Source: Neoechinorhynchus agilis (lineage: Eukaryota > Acanthocephala). From it: a stretch of DNA of 64,000 nucleotides. Shown piece after piece: positions 34,986 to 48,985 of this stretch. Every line of letters begins with the position of its first letter. Within the stretch, counting starts at the first letter, position 1. The DNA is taken from NCBI GenBank assembly GCA_051530055.1, contig CM121342.1, positions 310,001-374,000 on the forward strand, written 5' to 3'. Made by a program: the position numbers and the translations under genes. Below the pieces are notes generated by a model that had not been told where the DNA came from, did not search any database, and worked only from the letters and a program-made list of their open reading frames with translations.

Positions 34986-35760
34986 AGTAGAAAAATTGCC
35001 ATTTTTTCGAGATGATTAGGGATAAAGAGTGCGTTATTTATCAGAAATAACGCTTCGTGAGCCGAGAGAGCGCTCACTCTATCGCACAGCAACGAAAGTT
35101 TCGGCATGATACGGCCGATCTCAGCTTCCACATTTGAATCAAAGGCGCAACTACATAGGAGGCTGAGTTGCTCCGGAGTCACGAGTTTCAGACCTGGAGC
35201 TACGGCTCCGAACCCATTCATTAGCTCCTAGACTTTGGCAGCGTCTTCAATATTTAATACTAGGAGCTCACACTTTCCAGCATTGAGCTCAATGTCCATC
35301 TTCGAGGTCTCCCTAGTCAACGTCTCCAAAATCGCGCAGTACAATGGAGGGATCACCTCCGAGCGTAGCGTTGTCCAAGTACCAAGCGTTGAAGCTGGAA
35401 TAAAGAGAGTGCGATATTGAATTCACTGCAAGGGCGAAAGCGATTGGACCGATGAGATTTCCTTGCTGCACTCCTCTTTCGGACCAAACGAGGTGGAGAA
35501 TTAGCAAGGGTCCGCTATTTTGTCCCCCTCGGAGTAGAGACGTATGGAGCGCTTGGCAGCCCGGCACTCACTCTGCTCCAGGATCTCTCGAAGAAATTGT
35601 GAAAAACGACCGGCGACGCACGAGCAGGTGTATTCCTGCGACAAAATATCTCGCTTGCAATACAACGAGGCAATGCTGCTAGCGTGATAGCGACAGCTGA
35701 GGAAGGAGAGAAGCTCCAGATTTGCGGACAGTGGTGATTGCACGTTTTTGACTTTAACAA
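34980..35760. mobile_element. LINE of second family, 5' inverted copy
   Basis: 34980-35510 encodes on the minus strand a reverse transcriptase piece: GVQQGNLIGPIAFALAV, then WYLDNATLGGD, then the thumb region with LCDRVSALSAHEALFL. 35515-35725 encodes on the plus strand the C-terminus of the same family: VETYGA then ISLAIQRGNAASV when read across frames. The two parts face each other, with the 5' part inverted. The same family occurs at 48845, 58505 and 62590. Confidence 0.7.
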
Positions 35761-35764
35761 AAAT

Positions 35765-36850
35765 CACTGCTCAACATTAACGCCCATAACTTCGTTATCT
35801 TCATTTATTTTTGTCCGATAAGACAAATAAAGGATGAAAGCGACCTGATGATGAGGAATTTACCATACGCGCTGAAGTATTTTCCCCAAAAACGGTTTGT
35901 AGTGGTCTTAAATAATATTTCTGATTTATGAATGGTTTTATTGTTCGGCATGATGGAATTCTTACGAGGGGTTCAACAGTAAATGAAAACGCCCAACAAA
36001 GCACAAAGTTTTGCCGCTTCTAGAAGCTGGGACTGATTTCAATCTATTAAATTTCTTATCCTACGTATTGAGAAAAGAAGCATAAGAGGTTTCATTTTCC
36101 CTTGTTTTCATCAAAATAAATTTCTGGCCGCAAGCAAGTAAATGCAGCATCCTAAATAATTATTACAGTTGCAGTGCAAAAAAATATGAACATGACCCCG
36201 CTACTTTTCTTGTGACATGCAGAGATCGTAGTTTTTGATAATCCTGCAAAATATTGGCCCACATCAGGTCAACATTACTGCTGGTCATTTTTCGGATCGG
36301 AACTTGCAGGATTAAAAACGGCAACTAGTTCATGACGGGTTTTGCAAAGATAATGTTAAAACATATAGAAGGAAAATGGCAAATAACTTAGTCTAGCGAG
36401 GATACGGTTTACACAATACTATATGCTCAAACACCTAACAAAATATAATTCCCAGCAACTTATGATACCACAATCGAATTGCCTGTCAAAATTAATAAAT
36501 ATTTTAGGCCCCACGAACTCGATTAGCGCAATATAAGCAAATCTTAAAAATCGAGCCACCACCAACTCATAGTTGCAAGATTAATGTTGTGAGATTAACT
36601 GTACGGTCGCTTTTTTTGGTTTTTTGTCGCCGAAATCTCCCGCTTGAAAATATTTTCGGTCATAGTGAGCATTGTGCTATAATGTCTGGAGGTGCCCTTG
36701 CGCACATCACAAAAATGATCGAAAAATTTCTTGGTTGAAATGAACACAACGATTTTTGTGTCTGTAATGAGATCTCAGGTTATTTATTATTATGAATAAT
36801 GCCAAGATTAGTTTAGGACGTTTTTTATTATACGTGACCGCTCGTTCTCC
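35765..36850. other. Gene-free stretch
   Basis: About 1.1 kb downstream of the NHL gene's stop, with no supported gene or element. It probably includes that gene's 3' untranslated region. The AATAAT/TATTTATTATT-rich area near 36780 is a possible polyadenylation region on the minus strand. Confidence 0.4.
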
Positions 36851-36851
36851 C

Positions 36852-39800
36852 TCAAATTGCTGTCCCAAAATACAGCGTTACAGTCCGTGGTCTACCATTC
36901 GAAATGGCTAGGATACCCATTGGGTGATAAGCAAGACTGAACGGACTTTCGATAAATGGGGAATATATGGAACCTATAAGACAATGTCTAGAGAATAGTT
37001 GGATTCGATTATTGTAAAGATCCGCTACTGCAAGATTTTCACCATCATCACAAATACCACACGGATTGTTGAATATGTTGGCTTTGTTTGGTTGAGAAGA
37101 GCTCTGTGATCCTGAAGTGATCACCGACTTGAGATCGCCAACAAACTGTCCGTCGGGTGTCAACACAAGTACACTATTGGTTCCACTGTCGGATACATAA
37201 ATGTGATCTCCCTTTCGATGAACGAAATTGGGGTTTGAAAACGGAAGCAGTTTAGGGTTCGTTTGCCTTGCTGCATGGGCTCCAATTGTCGATGCTGCAG
37301 AGTTTCCAAACCACGTTTGAATTGGTTGGCATCCAGCACGAATATCAAACACTTTTACAGCTGGATTTTTTCTGTCACAAATGTAGATAAGTTGTTCAGT
37401 ACAGTACATCCCACCGAATCGATCCTGCCGACTGAGGCTATTAGCTGCTTGTGAATTTGGGTCATTCAGCCGCTCTTGACTACCTCTGAGATCTTTGTCA
37501 TCTTCGAGTGAAATAACCTGTTTAATCTGAAACGAATCGTATGAAAGGACTTTAGCGTATCCATCGTCAACAACGCATAAACCATCGTTTGGTATCCTGC
37601 ATATTCCAGTAGGATTAACGTAGTTACTTCCACAGTAGGACAAAAATGTACCGGTGATCGAAAACATTAAGACGTTTTTATGGCCGGATTTACGGCCATT
37701 CTCACATACTATAAGCCGATTCGGTCCTAAAAAAGTTAGGCCTTTAATGCATTTGAGATGCCGTGGAGGTTGTTCCCCGTAACAGTCAATTATCACTGGT
37801 CTTTGCATGTCAAGACTTAACAAATTAGGTCGTAGAGCATTTGTGTTGGTTCCTGTACAACAGACATTCTCAACACAGGTTTCATTGGGGAATGTAGAGA
37901 ATGGCTGAATAATCAGACTTCTTCGGTGTTGATTAAATTGTGCAGCTGATAAACTAGCACCTAACGAATGTCTCTTATTATCCATTCGTGGCGTTGGGCC
38001 ATATAATAACTGAGAGGGTGGATTTAGTTCACCGCAACACTCACTGATACTAGGGGCTACCATCCGCCTCCTCATTTGGACTGGATATTGAGAACTTGGT
38101 GGTGTAACGGCAGTGCATACCTTAAAAGGAACTGATTTTTGAATCCCTACGGTCGTCAGCGTGTAGTCATTCCAATTTCGACGGAATTGTGATGGATCTG
38201 TAAGACTTGGATTCTGAGCAGCGGCGAGATTGAACTCGTTCATCTTTTCGTCAAATTGCAGTATAAAAATATTCAAATCAAAGGTAACACCGCAAAAAAT
38301 AATGAACATTTTTTTAAATTTGCGGGTGTATTTGCCGGTGCGGGAATGCCTGGTGGGTGATTAGGTACTTGCGGAATCATAAAACTTTTACTTTCCCATG
38401 GATCATTTTCACGTGTATTTGATTTATCCAAATTCTGCAAAAGATTGCTGTACCCATTAATAGAAGATTGATTGTGCATAAAATTTGTCGGTCCAATAGA
38501 ATGCCGTTGTTTATCCGGAATCCACTCGTCCGTAAAAGAACAAACTGCTTGATTGTACGGAATATTGTAGTTACTAGAATCTAGTTGTGATTGGGGAACC
38601 ATAGATGGGTCTTGGAATTGTAATTCTCCGATACAGTGATCGTTCTGTAGCGGATTTGCAGGAATAAAGTCAATCTACGTCAGTGGGCGTTTTAAATCAT
38701 CTAATAAAATCTTTAGAGCGTACCCAACAATCAAATTCACCTGCGTCCCTCTGTAGCTTTCTCGTCTTTACCAAACTGTCCAAGATTTTATCGTGCAATG
38801 TCCTTAGTTCTTCATTTGTAATTTTCATTCTGCAGCACAAATTATTTTAAATAGAAAAATTTGTTTAGCCATTTCATAAAAACGATATTTTATCAGAAAG
38901 TTGTTTTAATTGGATGTTTCTACTATTATCTACTATTACCAAGCGGATGAACGAGAATTCTGTATTTAGCACCAACCAAACAACATGCTATTTCAAACAT
39001 TAAAGCGCAGGAGGGCATAATTTGGAACCTTATGCAAAGATCTCACAAATGTTTGCTTTCTGTGCATTGCTAAAATACAAATATAACTAATTTTTTATGC
39101 TTTAAAATGAGAACACTCGGCGTCTAATTTAATTTTCTTAATAACCGGTTTCTTAAATGCATTTAAAGTATTGATCAAATAAAAATCATTCTTAATTCAT
39201 AATTGCTGCGTAAGGCGAAGTGGGAAATGAATAGCTTCACAAACAAACTGTGTGGCGAGCACAAAGTTTGATCAGAAAGGATTCTAAATATTTACTGAAC
39301 TCCTGCGTCCAATAAAATATTCGCTTAGTCAAGAAAATACAGTAAATGTCTAAGTGTATTCTCTACAGCTATCTTTTTCAAAAATTGAATAATTCAAACC
39401 TGCTCAACTTTAGTTGCGCTTGAGTTAGCAGCTTATTGCTTGAAGCTAAGTGTTCCTCTGTTACTCTTTCCAATTGTTGCAACGATCTAATTCAGTAGCT
39501 CGAATGCACGAAATGATTTCCTAATCATACCCTTTTTTTCTCTGAATTTCAACGTTAATATCTCGCCCGTATAGTTCTACCAACTCGTCAATGCGTATTT
39601 TTAGCTGTTTCCGGGTATCTTCTAATTTAGACCGTGCGGATAACTCGTATGAGTCCATACATTTTTCAAGTGAAGTTGATTGCTCCTCGAGGGAGCAGAG
39701 ACGGGAAGTTAGTAGTTGCATCAAGTGGTCGATTTGAATCGTATCGGGAGATCCGTGTTGCTGTTGATTGGGTGCTGCGACGGGTTTAGGCGTCCGTAAC

Positions 39801-40141
39801 TTCATCATCCCATCTCCGATTTGAACTAAGCCGCTATCATCTACCACAGCTGTGTATCGTCTTCGTTCGTCAGGAATGGTTTTTTCTAGTCCTGGAGGTG
39901 GTGATTTCTTCCTAAATTTAACCTCGTTTGCCTCATTCGGATCAGCTGACGTGCTTCGTTCAAGTATACACTTGGCAATCTCACTCAACGTTCCATTTCC
40001 AGTTGCTCCAGAGTCAGGAGAACTTTCATCGCCATTAAGAGGACTCACCCATTCAGTAGGTTTCGTCTGATCTAGAGTTGAATTTGCATATTGAGTTGTT
40101 GGTTCAGTCTCAGAATTTCCAATTATCGTCGTCGTTGTCAT
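36852..40141 (-). CDS. Coiled-coil and NHL-repeat protein (five exons)
   Basis: Exons fitted by frame and GT/AG: 40141-39531, 39486-39400, 38829-38741, 38610-38291 and 38243-36852, about 830 residues. Introns are 44, 570, about 130 and 47 nt. All junctions keep the frame; the 38741/38610 join is the least certain. The start ATG (40141) follows a 3' splice-like TTGTAG, suggesting a 5' untranslated exon. The first exon ends in a helical region that continues as coiled coil through exons 2 and 3 (LQQLERVTEEHLAS; ELRTLHDKILDSL). The last exon holds about six NHL-type blades (for example NPTGICRIPNDGLCVVDDG, NNPCGICDDGENLAVADL), forming a beta-propeller. NHL propellers of Brat/NCL-1/TRIM-NHL proteins bind RNA or partners. 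No RING or B-box is seen, so it is TRIM-NHL-related at most. Confidence 0.8.
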
Positions 40142-43100
40142 GGCCTACAATTTAAATCCTGATTAATTATCGTTCCGCTGCGTCCAATGATTTTCTAGTA
40201 AATGAGAGAGATGGGCGTTGAAAATTGCGATCTCGCAGACATTAAGAAGACACACACAACTCACGACCTTGTCTGTAAAAGACATATACCGAACAGACCC
40301 ACTTTCTTCAATGTCTTTCAAATAATGAGAAATTAGAGCAACCATTCATCCGATATAAAACGATCCCTCGGGTTCGATCGCCATATCTAGCTAGTTGGTA
40401 GTTTAAGGGAGTAGTTCCCGGAGGCATTCAGCGTACATGCAGCACAATGGGCCAGTGTTAAAGTTGACAGTTTCATGAGGAAGAGTCTGTGAATAGAGTG
40501 TGCATTTATGATGCCACTGACGTTTTTCTGCGTCTCGCTGCTTTGTTTCATTTGACGAAGGGAAATCAGTTCTGTGTGCCTGAGTAAAAATAATAGTTTG
40601 TGCTTGCAGGTCGATAGGTAGTGTAGAAATTTTGGTCCAACACGAAGAAATGTCAGCCTTATTAGAGGACGTGAACAACATCAGATCCTGTCATTGTGAG
40701 CGGAGAACATTCGTGTCTTAATACAGCCTTTCCTTTCGTCTTTGCAACAACTGAGTGATAATCGGAAATGCGTGCTTGGCGGCAGCAGCAGGGATAATCG
40801 TATAATGATTGACAAAAAACGCCGACAATAGAAAATCTCGGATAATTGCTCGTAAAGGACCACTTGCATTAATCCAGAAACGAGAAAACCTTAACTGATT
40901 ATTAGTCTATGGCATTATGGAAGCATCAAAAGTAATCCTACGCCAGTTATCAAAACCTTTTAGCTCCAAAGAAGTGCCTTAGCTCGCATTGTAAGGAATG
41001 TTGCTTGGAGAAAATGTATTGGTTATTCGCTATACGGCATGAATCGCGAAGTACCTCAATGTGCAGCTTGAACGGTGAGTTTATCCAAGGAGCGCTCTCT
41101 TCATAAAGTAAGGACGCTAGCTGCACTGCTTTTAAACCCAATGGCATTGTTTTAACGATTATGATGCGGATAATATCAATTTGTGTACTAAACATTCGGG
41201 TAAGTGTAAGGACTGGCAACTTATACCAAACATCTTATTCCCGCTTTAAAAATTCAGAACATATTAACTGCATTTATCGAAGTGCACCTATACAATCAGT
41301 GCACCATATTGTTGAACAATAAAATTAATTCGAATGGATTTAAATGAAATTTGAAGATTCATAAAAAATTAAAATTGCAACGATATATTACTCGTGTAGA
41401 TCTAGATGAACAGATTCATAACTATTGAAACCACAAAGAATTACAGAATTTTGCGGTTCGCTTTAAACCGTTTGTCAGCAATATCCACAGGAAGCTTTTA
41501 GCAACTTAAACGTTTAAGACATGAATTAGTGTGAAAAATATTCTTGAGTGTTGTTCAAAGTAGTCAATATTTAAAGTTGGATTTGAGTTAAACCAGCATA
41601 AAGAAAACTTGTAAAAAGAAATAGAAAACTATAACAGAATATAAAGCCATCAAAAATCCTTGCGAAGTCTAAATTTTTACCAGTCACTTTAGATCAATAG
41701 ATAACGGATGAAGAAAGCGGTGGTAGCATTTTGACTAACTGATATGACGATATTGTTTACCGCGGTAAATTGCGAAGGCTTGAAGACTACTGGGAGGTAT
41801 AAGATTTTTGGGTCTGAGTAATTCAAAGTTTAATGACTCGTACCTATAGTACGAGATGTGATCTTATACCAAGCATTGGGCCAAAATGCATTGATATTTG
41901 TTAACAAAAGATCAGTCTTAATACAAACCAGTATAAATAGGTACATTGTTACAAAGAAGACCTTTAAAACATATTGGTACCAGAACAACAACGTTTTTAA
42001 CCAGTGCTATACTGATGGCGATGGTAGCTTTGTTTTCATGTAGGCCGGGTACCATTTATTCTATCGGCGATAATGCTATTTCTTTATTTCGAATATTACC
42101 TTAGTGAAAAAATTAGGAAAATAAAGAACTGTTCTTTTAAAACGTAAACAGTCACGTTGTTCCGAAAGCCAGAGGTGAAATTACAGCCTACATAAAATCT
42201 AATGCGAGATCGACATCATACTTCATAAGGAGCAACTAGCATCTATGGCATAAGTGATTTGTCGAACGTAGATTATGGGATAATCGCCTAATAATGACAA
42301 TCGACTGTTGTCTTAAAGAGAAACCCAATTCTTTTAGCAATATTGGTCTTGACATAATAGGCAAAAGGGGTCTAAACCCCTTGCGTACGGCTTCACTGGA
42401 GCGCATGGCAACTTGTGAAAAAGAAGTGAGGATCAAATGTTGTGACTGGTCGATTGTGAGAACCTGGCTAGAAATGATCGTTCCGTAATTAGTCAGATAA
42501 TAATCCAAACTGATGATAGTCTCGACTGTTATGAACGTCACGAAAATAAGAGGGTTACAAAATCGGGAAATTAAGTGAATAAAGTTTTTAGTAGATTTCG
42601 GAATATGTTTTATGCATCAGGTGTTTTAAATAGAAGTCTCTTTTTCTCAAAGGTATTTCATAGAATAATCATTAAAACTTTTATGATTGGTGTTAGTTCA
42701 TTAATAGGGATTGGACATCAATAATTAAATGAACTAACCTGAATTACGGTCATTCGAAAAATAAGATTATGAGATGGTACAAAAATGATTTTGCCATAAA
42801 TGGATAGATTTGCAACCATGCATAGTTTACGTAACAAACGTGCAATAAAGCAACAACTTTTGTTAAAGCGTAAAACTTTACTTTATCTATAAAGGGATTT
42901 TTATATGCCTAACGGTGAATGGATAGTGGATTTTGGACTTCAAGGGTGTGGGGTATAGCCATTGGTCCTAGGCATAGCTCCTCCGGTCTCAAACATTGTT
43001 CACAAGATTGTACCAAATATTGGAACAAACAGAAGTTTAAAAACTACCCGTAGAAAAAGATTGACGTTACAAAACCTAGAATTTCACAATTAGGAGGAGA

Positions 43101-46100
43101 TGTCTCATTGCCTGAACAATTCATCCGCTGATTGCATCAATTTTCTTTTTATAGCAGACGGAAGGACGAGATCGTGGCACTCACGTCTTTAATAAGTTAT
43201 TTTTTTATGGCATCGACAAAAGTGGCCGAATCCCGAAAGGCTGCGAGTATAATAGAGAAAACTTAACTTTGTATTGCCGTCGAGATTTACCTTAGGAAAT
43301 AACATCTCAAACGTATTGGTTTGCGCGATTGTTTATTCGAAAAACCCTTAGGTGTACGGTGGCAGTACCTGGCGTACTTCAGACTGACAGATGCCTTTGG
43401 ACGAGGTCGCAGTATTTTCTACCAGGAATGGTCCCGAATTCTTGGACATATATATACAATTTCCTCGCAAGGAGAGCAGCGCAGGTTAACCTATGCGCAT
43501 GCCTCGCGACGAAAAGAAAAGGTAGAGAATGTGATTCACATGGTGCATGTCAAGTGCAATCGGGGAAACAAAGGAGTGTAAATGTTTGGTGATCTTTACG
43601 GTTCAAATTAGTAAATTAGGAGGTTCTAACGCTGAGAATTTTAGCAGAAAAGCCATTTCGTCGATTTGTAGAAAGCAAATGTGATCTAGATAACGATTTG
43701 CGGATGTAGATATGGTAAAAGCAACCATCCATCACTCCGTGCCATGAACAAGAAAGTGTTCGTGAATATATCATGTAGCAGACACGCTAGTAAGGATTTG
43801 AGCTCGTCCCGCTGCTTAAACGAGGATAAATTAAGCGAAGCAAAGCTTTAACCCTAGGGAACCGATACCATCAATCACAATTTCTGTGTTCGCGAGTTAC
43901 AGAACGGTTCATACGTGAGAGGGTTGTATAAAGCTTGAAAAAGCAGTCTGAAATATTAAGTTGCAATGAAATGGGATTCTATACGGCTATGAGCTATCAT
44001 CATATGCAGCCAGTGTTTCAGTATTGTGTCACATTTACCTGTGTATCGTTGCGTCAAATAATCTCATCGATCTACTCCTTGTCTACTCTGAGGTTACGAA
44101 GCTCTTACGAGATTTAAAACCTCCACAGTTCCTCCACAGTTTACGCTGAATTTCCAAAACTAAAGTGACCATACTTTTGGTCTTTTTCGTGCTTCATTTT
44201 ATTAGACTTATATATAAAATGGGATAGTAGGAGCTATGCAAAAACATTTGAATTTCGTGAAACGCAACCGCTTTTTCCTGAGCATAGTATTTTACGATTT
44301 TTGTGTTATAATATCGAGTTTATATACAAAACGAGATACTGAGACCCATATTCATTTTAAATAGACACCACCAAGTACGGAAAGATTACTTGTCCGTCCG
44401 CCAAAATAAGCGAAATATTTATGTAAATGAATTCGAATTTCGAAAAGCTAATTTTTTCTGAAATGATTTTTACACAAACCAAAACTCGCATGTCGCATTA
44501 TCCATAATTTCGACACAATAAGGCTCACAAATTTTCATTTTAGAGTTCACCTACAATCGATTTAGTCCTTTGACTAAGATTACCTTATTTTCTCTTCGCA
44601 GGTTTCATCACGATTGTAGAAATATTGCACGTTTATCAATAGAATAGTAGTCAGCAAACAATGAATTGCTCATTACAATCTTACTCATCGACTTTTAGAT
44701 GAAACAACAGTTTTCAAGGTCATACCTATGAACAAATCACACACACAAACATTGGGTACGAACACGAAATAAAATATTTAATGGAAAATGACTACGATAA
44801 ACTTCTGAAGGTGAGAAAGTAGGAAAAAGCATATTCTTCTTTGCAAATGAATGTAGAAATTTTCAAGGGTGACTAAAACTGTTGCGCATTTTCGAATTTC
44901 AAGCAGGAATTTCCAGAGAAAAACAATTGAGTGATAGGGTTTCAAAGGAGTTTGACAACTCTCAAGCAAATTACATTTCACTTGAGCAGACATGAGTAGG
45001 TTACACGATCTAATTCTATCATAATTTGAACCGGATTGTTCGTACTAACGCGTACAAAACAGCAAGATGTGGCATTTTAGCATGAGTGTTTCCCCTGGAA
45101 ACCTAGACTTTTTGGCTTGTTATATTTGGACCATGCGTCGAACCAATAAATTTTGTACCTTGAAATTTTTGAAAATGTACTTTGATATCTAAGCCGCAAT
45201 TGCCTTATTTCCAGAATTTGTCTGAGCAATTATCGATTGTCAGAACCTTTTCGCTGTTACCATCCAATAAAAACTTGAAGACATCAATTATTTCTGGTGG
45301 ATGATTATTTGCAAGAAATTGTGAAATTCGTAATCTCGACATGGCACTCGATTGTTGCCCCAAATGCACGCCGATCAGTGCGAATCAAAACATTGGAAGT
45401 GATCGAAGAAAAACCTTAATAATATTGACCTATAGCGACATCCTTACAAAATACCCATACGACAGAATGGAAGGTCTTTGATTACTATTGTCTTGCATTC
45501 TACTGGTGTCATATCACGCCCTACTTCTAGGATCGCAAATTATTATTCGCGAGAAATCTTATTACCACAATCAAAGGTTGATCTGTTCATCGTTCGAGGC
45601 ATAGTGGTTGTCAAAGCACTATAATTTTGACAGTATTCAATGTTCAAGGATCATTTCTGCGACTTTAGGCATCAGTCTGTACTAATGTAGATGGCAACCA
45701 GAAATCAATTAGGGATTACTAACTGTCATGACATTTAATGAGGTTGGAGCGTGAGCAACCTAAAGAGGCTTCCAGCTAAATATAAATTCAGTTTCTATAA
45801 TTTTCATACATTAAACATTAACTCTTGCCTTTTAAAAAACCAAGACTCGCTTTTAAGAATGACAAATCGTCATTTTTCATTAGCGTGGCATATAAAATGG
45901 TAGAAGCATTTTCCAAGAAATTAAATATCATAAAAATTATGAGCAGGCGAACAATACTCTAAGATAACATTTATATGGCGATGATTTTACTCCCCGTCAG
46001 TGTATTGCTAGCACCCACTTCATTATTATTTAGTAGTAGAAATCTGTCTTTATCTTGCAATAATAAGCTGAACAAAGTATGGATGTAGGAAGCCAAATTT

Positions 46101-46760
46101 AATACATTTGGAACAGTCTCTAGTCTCGAATTTTCGGATTCACCTGATCGCCCAAGACATCATTGGCACATGCCTTGACATAAATGAGAAGACGTTTCCT
46201 TTTCTTGTCAAGGGCATCCAAACACATTATTCGGATGAATATTTTCGAGCACTGTGCAGAGGCTGCCATTTTTTGAAAGCGCCATTACCCCCAGCATATC
46301 ACTGTTGATTGCTCTCATTTGACTAATGCATTATTATAATTTTCTTTATTAACCTTGATCTTACTGCGAAGTTTCTCTTTCCAATCAAAGCATGTATGCA
46401 TCCAATCAAGTATTTTCTGCTTCTTTTTCATGTGTACGGAAACCCAATTTTCGATGGATTTGTGAATATGATTAGCATGACAAAATAGCCGAATTATAAA
46501 TTTCTTATCCCTCAGTGGCATTTTTAAATGTTACAATTACATGCTTGTTTATTCCACTCTGTAAAAGATTGATGGCAAAGGGTTAATGGAGGCCCTAGTT
46601 AGACCAACTTGTTGTAGCTCTATGTATGGTTAGAGGGCAATGAAAATGTAGTCAAATGAACGATTAAAAGTAAAGTGGGTTAACTTACTGTTATTTACAA
46701 CAATGGTGTTTATATGAATGCTGAAATCTCACATAATCAGCTTGTTTATTTAAGAAAGTG
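40142..46760. other. Gene-free stretch of 6.6 kb
   Basis: Only short open frames without recognisable motifs, on both strands, of the size expected by chance in AT-rich DNA. No reverse transcriptase, transposase or terminal-repeat structure was recognised. It may contain 5' parts of the NHL gene, regulatory DNA and decayed repeats that I cannot identify. Confidence 0.5.
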
Positions 46761-46763
46761 CAT

Positions 46764-48640
46764 TCAAGTTTTTCCAACCTCGGAAAGCAAAATCCTATCG
46801 GTACTTGGATATACAACGGAAAAATGTGGCAGCGTCGACAGCATTTCGATTCGCTCGTTCAACGAAGGTCCCACTTCGGTGACCCTAGCGCATCCTACGC
46901 AGACATCGCCTTTGTAAAATGTGACGAATTGACCTGGAGCAACTGCTCTGAATGGAAAAGGAAGTATGACATTGATTGAATCCGATAATCGTTCAATCAA
47001 GCACGGTATGTCCCTGTGTTTATTCTGCAGTTTAAACGTGGCACTGAGAGGCGTGTTCACTTCGCCACTCAATAGCTTTTGGAAATCGTCCGTACTCCCG
47101 CTTACCAAGTTTAAATGTTGAACAAAATAGTTTAAGTAAAAAAGTGCGGGATGCATAGTCCCATGAGCTGCTGATATAATGTTCGTTCGCTTACATTTTC
47201 TAGCCACAAAGTATCCAAGTTCGTTCTGGCGGCCCTCAATATGAATCCGCTGACCAATAGTAAACTTATGAATTCCATGGTGGACACCAAGGACTATGCG
47301 AGGATTATCCACATCAACAATCAAACCCTCGTTGAAAACATTGAATCCTTAAGACTAAAATTGGATCCAATGACCAATAGAGATATAGTCGTCTATCCAC
47401 TTTTGAAATTTTCGCTTTCCAATGAAGCAAATACCCATTGATTCTTTTTTACTTAGCAAATGTTTAAACACAGGATGCGAATGAGAAGCGTCTTTTGCAA
47501 TTTTTAAAGTATCTTTTTTTGTATTGATTCATCGGGTTCGGATTGTTAAGAATTGTTGAACAGAAATGGTAAAACCGATAACATGGAGGTAATGTGTGAG
47601 AATACTCGCCTATTTGAAGGTGCATTCTTGTATTTTTTAAATTGTAAATCTATTAAATGGAACGTCTTAATGAATTTAATGCTGAGCACTTTGGTAAACC
47701 GTTAGGTTATAACATTGGAAAAAGTGGTTCATTTTTCTTGATAAAAATATCAGTTAGAAAAATTTGCAGATATATTGCAAACTCGTTTAATACTTTATGT
47801 AGCGAGAAGCAAACGTGAAAATCAAGTGTCTACGATTATTTTTATTTATGTATTGAAATATTTCACGACTATTTTATAAAAATGTGAACTGAAAGCGTAA
47901 TCGAAAATTTGATAAATAGATAACGCTTCCATATTTGTGTATATATCCTTTAAATGGTGGGGAATTTTAAAAAACTAATAAATTTTCGAAGCGTGTACAA
48001 AATACTTGAATTCAATTATGAAAGACTAGAAGTAAGATTTGGGCGATATATTTCATAAAATTGGTTCTAAAGTCAGGGCATTTGTCTTGATTGACGTAAC
48101 CTCCCTCCAAACCGTTGAAATTGTAATCGATTGAAGTGGAAACATAACACGGTTGAGACAATCTCGTTCTATATGCGAAAGGAAAAATGTCTGATCTTTC
48201 ATCATGTCACTGGATTTGATTAAATCATAGCCCTCTTTCCCATTTCGGATTCCAGCATAATGTCCAGTAGCAATAGTATTCGCGCCCCATTCCTCTATGC
48301 ACTTTCGAAAGACATGTCCGAATTTTACATGACGGTTGCATAAGACATCCGGGTTCGGCGTAAGCCCATTGGAATAATCGCTTATAAAGTGTTCAAAAAC
48401 ATCGGTCCAATATTGTCTTCGGCAGTCTACCACTTTTAATGGAATTCTGAGTCCGTCAGCAATGGCTTGCGCATCTTGAAAATCATGAGTTTCAGTGCAA
48501 TTGGATGAAACATCGTCAAAGTGATCCCAGCTCTTGATGAAGACGCCAACTACAGAATGACCCATTTGCTGCAGAAGCAACGTGGATACCGCAGAGTCGA
48601 TTCCACCGGAAATCAAGGAGTAAATTATCTTTGATTTCAT
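46764..48640 (-). CDS. TRMU: Mitochondrial tRNA-specific 2-thiouridylase (TRMU/MnmA)
   Basis: The enzyme adds sulfur to U34 of mitochondrial tRNAs for Lys, Glu and Gln. The first exon (48640 to about 48095) starts MKSKIIYSLISGGIDSAVS, with the ATP-pyrophosphatase P-loop SGGIDS at residues 11-16. It continues with the catalytic-Cys segment TPNPDVLCN (Cys101), GANTIATGHYAG and KDQTFFLS (148-155), and then FPLQSIT, matching human FPLGGLT. A second exon (about 47515-47375) has KKESMGICFIGKRKF with the second catalytic Cys. The third (47347-46764) has the MnmA central/C-terminal barrel (GVHHGIHKFTIGQR; APGQFVTFYKGD). The first intron is about 580 bp with unclear splice sites. The second, judged by frame, would be only 27 nt. 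There is no obvious mitochondrial presequence. Confidence 0.85.
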
Positions 48641-48844
48641 TGTCTATAAAGACGTACAGTAAATGCACCTCACTTTATAAGTAGAGCAAAATTTCGTCCG
48701 TAACTTTTCTCAGTCCAAAAAATTAACACCCAGAGCGGTGGTGTGAATGATTTCTGCTCCGAGATTCTGAAGGTTATGTTGATTTAAAAACGCAACATAC
48801 AAATCCCAATTGAATCCAATTTTCGAACAATCACCACCGTCCGC

Positions 48845-48985
48845 AAAAATCGGAGCTTCTCTCCTTCCTCGGCTGTCGCTATCACGCTAGCAGCATTGCC
48901 TCATTGTACTGCAAGCGAGATATTTTGTCGCAGGAATACACCTGCCCGTGCATCGTCGGTCGTTTCTCTAAAAAAAGAGCAATTA
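48845..48985 (-). mobile_element. LINE (second family) C-terminal fragment
   Basis: About 130 bp is the reverse complement of 35575-35725, with about 90% or better identity. It encodes the ISLA.Q.GNAASV-type terminus. It lies between TRMU's start and the PLE fragment. No other part of the element is present. Confidence 0.7.

Noticed and set aside
43321-43592. Overlapping frames of 86-87 codons in two frames.
   Set aside because: No motif in either translation. The size is within chance expectation for a 6.6-kb gene-free stretch.
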